From NCBI GenBank assembly GCA_029060585.1, contig JAIDTS010000064.1, positions 1 through 10,368 on the forward strand: a stretch of 10,368 nt of DNA, given 5' to 3'. The notes beneath the pieces are model-generated. The model did not search any database, was not told where the DNA came from, and worked only from the letters and a program-made list of their open reading frames with translations. This document shows, in pieces, positions 5,178 to 10,368 of the stretch. The position numbers were made by a program, and so were the translations under genes. Every line of letters starts with the position of its first letter. The stretch's first letter is position 1. This DNA comes from Muribaculaceae bacterium (GTDB lineage Bacteria > Bacteroidota > Bacteroidia > Bacteroidales > Muribaculaceae).

Positions 5178-5223
5178 AAGTGCGCAGTTCGGAGTATATC
5201 CACTCCGGGTGCGCACTTTTTTT
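5178..5223 (+). terminator. Strong intrinsic terminator with no intact gene upstream
   Basis: AAGTGCGCA (5178-5186) pairs perfectly with TGCGCACTT (5210-5218). Inside it, CGGAGT (5190-5195) pairs with ACTCCG (5202-5207) around a 6-base loop. The stem runs directly into a T-tract (5217-5223), so it works on the plus strand. The nearest intact plus-strand gene ends almost 2 kb upstream. It may be the leftover 3' end of a lost gene, the end of an unannotated small RNA, or insulation of the susC promoter from read-through. Confidence 0.85.
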
Positions 5224-5244
5224 ATATTGGATGGAGGTGATAAT

Positions 5245-5267
5245 TTTGTTGCGAAGACTACAACAAA
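5245..5267. repeat. 7-bp inverted repeat upstream of susC
   Basis: TTTGTTG (5245-5251) and CAACAAA (5261-5267) with a 9-base spacer. Its right arm overlaps the left arm of the next inverted repeat by 2 bp. It lies about 80-105 bp before the predicted susC transcription start. Confidence 0.5.
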
Positions 5268-5305
5268 TCTTGCATCTATCTTTTTTTGATAGCCGATGCA
5301 AGATT
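5266..5305. promoter_or_regulatory. 11-bp perfect inverted repeat, candidate activator site for susC
   Basis: AATCTTGCATC (5266-5276) and GATGCAAGATT (5295-5305) are perfect complements separated by 18 bp; inside, TATC (5277-5280) and GATA (5288-5291) also pair. It ends 30 bp before the -7 element, about -45 to -83 relative to the predicted start, where an activator would bind. The susC promoter has no good -33 box, which suggests dependence on an activator. The HTCS at the left edge is a candidate partner by inference only. No T-run follows the stem, so it is not a terminator. Confidence 0.5.
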
Positions 5306-5334
5306 CTTCATATATGGATAGTAACGTTTTACGC

Positions 5335-5342
5335 TAACTTTG
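5335..5342 (+). promoter_or_regulatory. -7 promoter element of the susC operon
   Basis: TAACTTTG matches TAnnTTTG exactly and lies 31 bp before the susC ATG at 5373. At the expected -33 position (around 5311-5316) there is only a poor match (TATG). A weak -33 with a strong -7 fits an activated PUL promoter. The predicted start is near 5349, giving a leader of about 24 nt. Confidence 0.6.
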
Positions 5343-5372
5343 CGGCAGAAAATTTTACAAAACCCATATCTC

Positions 5373-8300
5373 ATGAAAAAAGGAATCCTCAGTGCCATCA
5401 TGATCCTGCTCACAGCAGTCATGGCTTATTCACAGAACATCACTGTGAACGGAACCGTCTATTCCCGCATCGATGACGAACCCCTGATCGGCGCAACTGT
5501 AATGTGCCAACTCACTCAGCAGGGTACTGCCACCGACATAGACGGAGCTTTCCAACTTACCGTGCCGGAAGGCGCAACCATTAAGGTATCCTACGTAGGC
5601 TATCAGTCGGTAGAGCTTCCTGCTCAGGAAAGCATGACAATCTACCTTGACGAAGACTCCGGCCTGCTCGACGAACTCGTAGTGGTTGGTTACCAGACAG
5701 TACGTAAGGCCGACCTTACAGGTGCCGTCTCGGTGGTCTCGACCAAATCTCTCGAGACATCATCAGACAGTGACCCGATGCGTGCCCTTCAGGGTAAGGT
5801 GCCGGGCATGACAATCTCCGCCAACGGTTCTCCGGCAGGCACAGGATCGGTCCGTATCCGTGGTATCGGCTCCTTCAACGCTTCTCAGGATCCTCTCTTC
5901 ATCATCGACGGAGTTCCTACCACTGCGACACTGAACTCCCTCAACATGAACGACATCGAGAGCATGCAGGTGCTTAAGGATGCGGCTTCCGCTTCTATAT
6001 ATGGTTCTCGGGCTGCCAATGGTGTGATCATCATCACCACAAAGAAAGGTAAGAGCCAGGGCAAGGTGAATGTAGCGTTCAACGCCAATTTCACGACTCA
6101 GTTCTACTCCTCCCAGTCCAAGATGCGCCTCCTCAACACACCCGGATATGCAACCGCTATGGCCCAGGCCGCACTCAACGACGGTATCGACCCTGTTGCA
6201 TACGCATCCAGCTACGGCCTCAATCTCAACGCCACCTCCGGCTATCCCATCAGAGCCTACGACTATCGCACGGGCGAGTATCGCGACTATCTGGTCAACG
6301 GTCAGTATGACGGCTTCATCAACCGCAAGCAGACCATGAGGATGTCTGACACCGACTGGCTCGACGAAATCTCCCGCACCGGCTTCGCACAGCACTACGA
6401 CGCCTCTGTATCCACATCTTCCGAGAAAGGAACCGCCTTCTTCTCCCTCGGTTACAAGAAAAACGACGGTATCCTCAAATACACCAACTTCCAGAACATC
6501 GCCGCCCGTATGAACTCTTCATACGAAATCTCCAAGGTAGTGAGCGTCGGCGAGAACTTCACACTAACATATACAGAGCAGGTAGATTGCCAGCCTCTTG
6601 AGAACGCCCTCAAGATGCCCACAATCGTCCCGGTATTCGAGACCGATGGCGTGACATACGCAGGTCCGGTAGGAAGTATGGCAGACCGCCAGAACCCACT
6701 CCGCGAGCTCGCCTTCAACAAGGATAATGCCCTCAACGTATGGCGACTCTTCGGCAACGCCTACATCGACATCAAGCCTGTGAAGGGTCTTACACTCCGC
6801 TCCAACTTCGGTCTTGACTATGACGCCGCCTTCATCCACTCTTACAATTATACTTTCCACAGCGACATCGTAAACAACGACACCAACTCCACTACCCTCT
6901 CACAGGCAAACGACTCCAAGTGGACATGGACCAACACCGCCAACTACAACGTTTCCTTCAAGGATGAGCACCACCTGACGGTACTCGCAGGTATGGAGAT
7001 GTTCCGTCAGAGCCGCATCGACTTCTCAGGTTACAACGAGAACTACGACATCGAGACTCCCGACTACATGTATCCCGACGCTTCTTCAGGTGTAGAACGT
7101 TCCACAGGTAACAAGTCAGCCTACGCACTCGTCTCCTTCTTCGGTAAGGTAGACTATAACTGGAAAGACCTTCTCCTCGCCTCCTTCACCATCCGCCGCG
7201 ACGGTTCGAGCCGCTTCGGAAGCAATAACCGCTACGGTACGTTCCCGGCTGCCACTCTTGGCTACCGCGTTTCGGAGAATATCAACAAGAAATGGCTCGA
7301 CGACCTCAAGGTCCGCGTATCATGGGGTAAGACCGGCAATCAGGCTATCTCCAACACCGCCCGCTACGCACTCTACGTAGCCGACTACGGCAACGACCGC
7401 GTGACTTCCACAGCCTACGACCTCCTTCTCCAGCAGAGCGGCATCTTCCCCTCGGGCTACTACGCAAGCCAGACGGCCAACCCCAACCTGAAGTGGGAAT
7501 CGACAATCCAGTATAACGCCGGTATTGACTTCGGCCTCTTCGGCAACCGACTCATAGGCACATGGGACGCCTACATCAAAGACGTCAAGGACATGCTCAT
7601 CATCCCGGCCTATCTCGGCTCTATGGGTGAAGGCGGAGCAAGCTGGCTCAATGGTCCCTCGCTCCGCAACTGGGGTATGGAATTCCAGATCGGATGGCGC
7701 GACGAACTCGCCTGCGGACTCGGCTACAAGGCTAACCTCAACCTTGACTTCTTCCGCAACCGCGTGACATACCTTCCCTCTACCACCACAGGCTCATACG
7801 TTCACACCACTACCGAGAACCTCGTTCAGTCACGCCGTCCGTTCGGTTCTATCGTAGGTTACGTCTTCGACGGCCTCTTCCAGACTCAGGAGGAAGTGCT
7901 CGCCTACGGACAGGACAACGCACGTGTCGGAGGTATGAAATACAAGGACCTCAACGGCGACGGACGCATCACTCCCGACGACCAGACCTGGATATTCAGC
8001 CCGGTACCCGACCTTTCGTTCGGCCTCAACCTCGAACTAACATATAAGAACTTCGACCTCCAGATGTTCTGGCAGGGTGTCCTCGGACAGGATGTCTACA
8101 ACAACCAAAAGTTCCAGAACGACTTCTGGGCCGTAACAGACGCCGGCAGCAACAAGGGTCAGCGTGTGCTCGACGCATGGCTGCCCAACGTGAACCAGAA
8201 TTCGACCATCCCGATGCTTTCGACCAACAACAACAGCGACGAGGGACGCGCATCTTCCTACTTCGTGGAAAACGGCTCCTACGGCAAGCTCCGCACAATC

Positions 8301-8489
8301 CAGATCGGCTACAACCTCCCTGACAAGGTGCTTGAGAAACTCCGCATGACAAAAGCCCGCTTCTATGTATCCGGCAACAATATCGCCACCATCAAGAGCA
8401 AGAGCCTCACATGCACCGACCCGGAGAACCCCAACTGGGCTTATCCTATCCCGACATCATTCACTTTCGGTCTGCAGCTCAACTTCTAA
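5373..8489 (+). CDS. susC: SusC/RagA-family TonB-linked outer-membrane transporter
   Basis: A 1038-residue SusC-like porin that imports oligosaccharides across the outer membrane with TonB energy, working with the SusD lipoprotein encoded next. The start chosen is the ATG at 5373; the in-frame ATG at 5340 lies inside the -7 element. Residues 1-20 are a signal peptide (MKKGILSAIMILLTAVMAYS, cleavage likely before Gln21). Residues about 23-93 are a carboxypeptidase-regulatory-like beta domain (GTVYSRIDDEPLIGATV, DIDGAF, VSYVGYQS). The TonB-box-like LDELVVVGYQTVRKADLTGA (99-118) is followed by the plug (ALQGKVPGMTI, SVRIRGIGSFN, PLFIIDGVP, IESMQVLKDAASASIYGSRA, GVIIITTKKG, ending about 226) and a long barrel that ends in aromatic Phe (FGLQLNF). 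There is no N-terminal STN domain, so it is not expected to act in anti-sigma signalling; this fits HTCS control. It leads a tight operon, with susD 26 bp downstream. Confidence 0.96.
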   Translation: MKKGILSAIMILLTAVMAYSQNITVNGTVYSRIDDEPLIGATVMCQLTQQGTATDIDGAFQLTVPEGATIKVSYVGYQSVELPAQESMTIYLDEDSGLLDELVVVGYQTVRKADLTGAVSVVSTKSLETSSDSDPMRALQGKVPGMTISANGSPAGTGSVRIRGIGSFNASQDPLFIIDGVPTTATLNSLNMNDIESMQVLKDAASASIYGSRAANGVIIITTKKGKSQGKVNVAFNANFTTQFYSSQSKMRLLNTPGYATAMAQAALNDGIDPVAYASSYGLNLNATSGYPIRAYDYRTGEYRDYLVNGQYDGFINRKQTMRMSDTDWLDEISRTGFAQHYDASVSTSSEKGTAFFSLGYKKNDGILKYTNFQNIAARMNSSYEISKVVSVGENFTLTYTEQVDCQPLENALKMPTIVPVFETDGVTYAGPVGSMADRQNPLRELAFNKDNALNVWRLFGNAYIDIKPVKGLTLRSNFGLDYDAAFIHSYNYTFHSDIVNNDTNSTTLSQANDSKWTWTNTANYNVSFKDEHHLTVLAGMEMFRQSRIDFSGYNENYDIETPDYMYPDASSGVERSTGNKSAYALVSFFGKVDYNWKDLLLASFTIRRDGSSRFGSNNRYGTFPAATLGYRVSENINKKWLDDLKVRVSWGKTGNQAISNTARYALYVADYGNDRVTSTAYDLLLQQSGIFPSGYYASQTANPNLKWESTIQYNAGIDFGLFGNRLIGTWDAYIKDVKDMLIIPAYLGSMGEGGASWLNGPSLRNWGMEFQIGWRDELACGLGYKANLNLDFFRNRVTYLPSTTTGSYVHTTTENLVQSRRPFGSIVGYVFDGLFQTQEEVLAYGQDNARVGGMKYKDLNGDGRITPDDQTWIFSPVPDLSFGLNLELTYKNFDLQMFWQGVLGQDVYNNQKFQNDFWAVTDAGSNKGQRVLDAWLPNVNQNSTIPMLSTNNNSDEGRASSYFVENGSYGKLRTIQIGYNLPDKVLEKLRMTKARFYVSGNNIATIKSKSLTCTDPENPNWAYPIPTSFTFGLQLNF

Positions 8490-8515
8490 AAATCAACCAT
8501 TAATTCGGATTCAAA

Positions 8516-10249
8516 ATGAAATCTCTTAAATCATATATACTCCCTCTTGTTGCCCTCGGCCTTACTGCCTGCAACGATTTCATCGACGTGCCCCCGACAG
8601 GTGTGGTTGACGGCGACCTGGCTTACTCCCAGCCTGACAAGATGGTAAACGCGGCTTACGCCTCCCTCGGCGACTGCTGGTATACATATCCATTCAATCT
8701 CTGGCCCTACGGCGACCTCGGCTCCGACGACTGCATGAAGGGCGGCGGTGGCCTCACCGACACAGGATATCACCCAATGGAGATCTGGTCGACACTTACT
8801 TCCACTCCCGGTGAGCTCGACGAACTCTGGTATCGTCTCTACTGTAATATCTCCCGCTGCAACCGCGCGCTTGTGGCTCTCGAGGATTACGGTGTGGAGA
8901 AACTCGGCGAGAAGACAGCCGCACAGCGTGTGGGTGAGGTTCACTTCCTCCGCGGACACAGCTACTTCAAGCTTCTGACAATGTTCCGTCAGATTCCATG
9001 GGTTGACGAGAATGTCTTCCGCAACAATCTCCAGGAACAGACTCCCAACAACCAGTTCACCTACGAACAGCTCTGGGAAAAGGTGATCAACGAGTTCCAG
9101 ATGGCCTATGACGTACTTCCGGAAGAGGTGACAGACGGCGGAGGCCGTGCCAACAAGATTGCTGCCGCATCCTACCTCGCGAAGTGCTATCTCACAATCG
9201 CCTGGGGCGACGGATACGAGGCTACCGACGGCGTCGGTTTCATCAACAAGGAATACATGCAGAAGGTGATCGACTACACCGATGTCGTTGCTAAATCTAA
9301 ATACGGCTATCTTGAGGATTTCGGCGACATCTTCCTTCCTGAATACAAAAACAGTAAAGAATCGATCTTCGCAGTGCAGACCTCGCAGTATACCGAAGAC
9401 AACACCCGCTTCGGCCGTGCAAACTGGAGCAACATGCTCAACGGCTGCTGGGGAATGTGGTCTTGCGGATGGGACTTCCACAAGCCTTCACAGAACCTCG
9501 TGGACGCCTACAAGACTCAAGACGGTCTCCCTATGATCGACAGCTATGACAAGAACAGCGCTTATCCCGTGATGGGCAACGTGAACTCCCAGAAATGGGA
9601 TCCCCGTTTGTTCCACACTGTAGGTATGCCAACATTCCCCTACAAGTATGAGGATGAGTATATGATGACGACCGCCAACTCCCGCACACCGGGCGACTAC
9701 GGTTTTTACACTTCACTCAAGGACGTGCCCCAGCGCAGCGCAGGCGAGACTTTCGAAGGATCATGGCAGGCATTCGCGATGAACGACTATGTGTTCCGCT
9801 ACACCGACGTTATGCTGATGCGTGCCGAGGCCATGATCGAGCTCGGCAACCTCAATGGAGCGATGGACATCATCAACGATATCCGCCAGCGTGCCAAAGA
9901 CTCCATCGAGAAGCACATCGCCTATGCAAAGGACTTCTGCGAGATCTCCCTCTATTCATCAGCCACTTTCGGCGACCAGGCTCACGCACGTGAATGCCTC
10001 CGCATGGAGCGCCGTCTCGAGATGGCAATGGAGAGCAGCCGCTACTTCGACCTCCGCCGCTGGGGTATCGCCTCCACTACGCTCAACAGCTATTTCGAAA
10101 AGGCAAAGAACTCAAGCTACGACGGCACCGCTTACGGAAAATACTACGAAAGCGCCCACTACACTGCCGGAAAGAACGAGTTCTACCCCGTGCCCTACAA
10201 CCAGCTCTACTACGTTCCGGGCCTCTACGTCCAGAACAAAGGCTATTAA
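8516..10249 (+). CDS. susD: SusD/RagB-family glycan-binding outer-membrane lipoprotein
   Basis: A 577-residue SusD-like protein, the lid that captures glycan over the SusC barrel at the cell surface. A lipoprotein signal peptide ends in the lipobox LTAC with Cys19. The body shows family features: the helical TPR-like core including FLRGHSYFKLL (144-154) and RANKIAAASYLAKCYL (211-226), WDPRL (361-365), NDYVFRYTDVMLMRAEAMIE (423-442), ARECLRMERRLEMAMES (491-507) and the hallmark YFDLRRWG (510-517). The C-terminus FYPVPYNQLYYVPGLYVQNKGY (556-577) is of the usual NPGY-like type. The length is normal to slightly long for the family. The core is rich in Trp and Tyr (for example NGCWGMWSCGWD, 309-320), which may include sugar-stacking residues, but no substrate can be inferred. 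It follows susC by 26 bp and precedes the next lipoprotein by 21 bp, one transcription unit. Confidence 0.96.
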   Translation: MKSLKSYILPLVALGLTACNDFIDVPPTGVVDGDLAYSQPDKMVNAAYASLGDCWYTYPFNLWPYGDLGSDDCMKGGGGLTDTGYHPMEIWSTLTSTPGELDELWYRLYCNISRCNRALVALEDYGVEKLGEKTAAQRVGEVHFLRGHSYFKLLTMFRQIPWVDENVFRNNLQEQTPNNQFTYEQLWEKVINEFQMAYDVLPEEVTDGGGRANKIAAASYLAKCYLTIAWGDGYEATDGVGFINKEYMQKVIDYTDVVAKSKYGYLEDFGDIFLPEYKNSKESIFAVQTSQYTEDNTRFGRANWSNMLNGCWGMWSCGWDFHKPSQNLVDAYKTQDGLPMIDSYDKNSAYPVMGNVNSQKWDPRLFHTVGMPTFPYKYEDEYMMTTANSRTPGDYGFYTSLKDVPQRSAGETFEGSWQAFAMNDYVFRYTDVMLMRAEAMIELGNLNGAMDIINDIRQRAKDSIEKHIAYAKDFCEISLYSSATFGDQAHARECLRMERRLEMAMESSRYFDLRRWGIASTTLNSYFEKAKNSSYDGTAYGKYYESAHYTAGKNEFYPVPYNQLYYVPGLYVQNKGY

Positions 10250-10270
10250 CCATTTAAAACTAAAACGATC

Positions 10271-10368
10271 ATGAACAAATCAATCTATACTGTTCTCAGC
10301 GCAGCCTGCCTTCTCGGCATGGCTGCCTGCCAGAACAAAGACTACGATGTGGTGGCCCCAATCCTCGC
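10271..10368 (+). CDS. Lipoprotein, third gene of the PUL (3' truncated by window edge)
   Basis: Only the first 32 codons are present: MNKSIYTVLSAACLLGMAAC is a lipoprotein signal with lipobox GMAAC (Cys20), followed by QNKDYDVVAPIL. It starts 21 bp after the susD stop on the same strand with no terminator between. In PULs this position usually holds a SusE/SusF-like or other surface glycan-binding lipoprotein, sometimes a surface glycoside hydrolase. Export to the outer membrane is well supported; the domain content cannot be judged from what is visible. Confidence 0.8.
   Translation, partial: MNKSIYTVLSAACLLGMAACQNKDYDVVAPIL

Larger units (their letters stand above)
3238..5334. other. Gene-poor scrap region with gene remnants and repeats
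   Basis: About 2.1 kb without a convincing intact gene. From left to right it holds a GC-rich repeat (3349-3379), a truncated minus-strand gene with its promoter (3471-3732), a stretch with only a short possible minus-strand peptide tail (3745-3846), a RhuM fragment on plus (about 4016-4150), an AlbA_2-type C-terminus on minus (4137-4316), a short heptamer array (4385-4405), an orphan promoter-like site (4451-4458), and a repeat-dense block (4498-5092). It ends with a terminator hairpin (5178-5223) and inverted repeats just ahead of susC. The left half looks AT-rich and the right half (about 4320-5060) clearly more GC-rich. Long overlapping open frames in 4400-5300 run through repeats on both strands, show no domain, and are treated as chance. 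Confidence 0.8.

Noticed and set aside
5340..5372. Upstream ATG extending SusC by 11 residues
   Set aside because: The ATG at 5340 overlaps the -7 element, and the extension would bury the signal peptide; the ATG at 5373 gives a clean signal peptide.
5123..5476. Plus-strand 117-codon frame across the terminator into susC
   Set aside because: It crosses the terminator stem and the susC promoter and overlaps susC out of frame.
8531..9481. Long minus-strand open frame (316 codons) opposite susD, and similar ones opposite susC (5763-6395) and the HTCS (630-1193)
   Set aside because: Antisense shadows of strongly coding genes, with no recognisable domain and no promoter.

Overview
The window looks like chromosomal DNA of a gut-type Bacteroidales, possibly a Muribaculaceae relative. 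The evidence is a SusC/SusD outer-membrane pair, a hybrid two-component system (HTCS) regulator, Bacteroidetes-type promoters (TTTG, about 20 bp, TAnnTTTG) and lipoprotein signals. The species and family cannot be fixed from the sequence alone.

Layout, left to right. (1) 1-1601, +: the 3' part of an HTCS regulator (histidine kinase, receiver and AraC-type DNA-binding domain), cut by the window edge. (2) 1672-3237, +: an intact AAA-ATPase-like / PD-(D/E)XK protein behind its own well-matched promoter. (3) 3238-5334: about 2.1 kb with no convincing intact gene. It holds gene wreckage and repeats: a truncated helical-domain gene (- strand) with its promoter still in place, a fragment of a RhuM-family gene (+), and the C-terminal end of an AlbA_2 / HATPase_c_4 ATP-binding protein (-). 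It also holds four copies of a GC-rich partly palindromic repeat, two arrays of a TATGCAT-like heptamer, a chain of small hairpins and a strong orphan terminator. (4) 5335-10368, +: a promoter preceded by inverted repeats, then SusC (TonB-dependent transporter), SusD (glycan-binding lipoprotein) and the first 32 codons of a third lipoprotein. These are tightly spaced and form the start of a polysaccharide utilization locus (PUL).

How the parts work together. The SusC/SusD pair should bind and import an oligosaccharide across the outer membrane. The third lipoprotein is probably a surface glycan-binding protein or enzyme. The HTCS would normally sense a breakdown product of that glycan in the periplasm and activate the susC promoter; an 11-bp inverted repeat just upstream of that promoter is a candidate control site. 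The HTCS and susC are separated by the ATPase gene and the scrap region, which suggests that accessory DNA entered and then decayed between a regulator and its target. The glycan cannot be named, because no carbohydrate-active enzyme is in the window.

I found no intact new system. The most informative region is the decayed, repeat-rich 3.3-5.2 kb segment.
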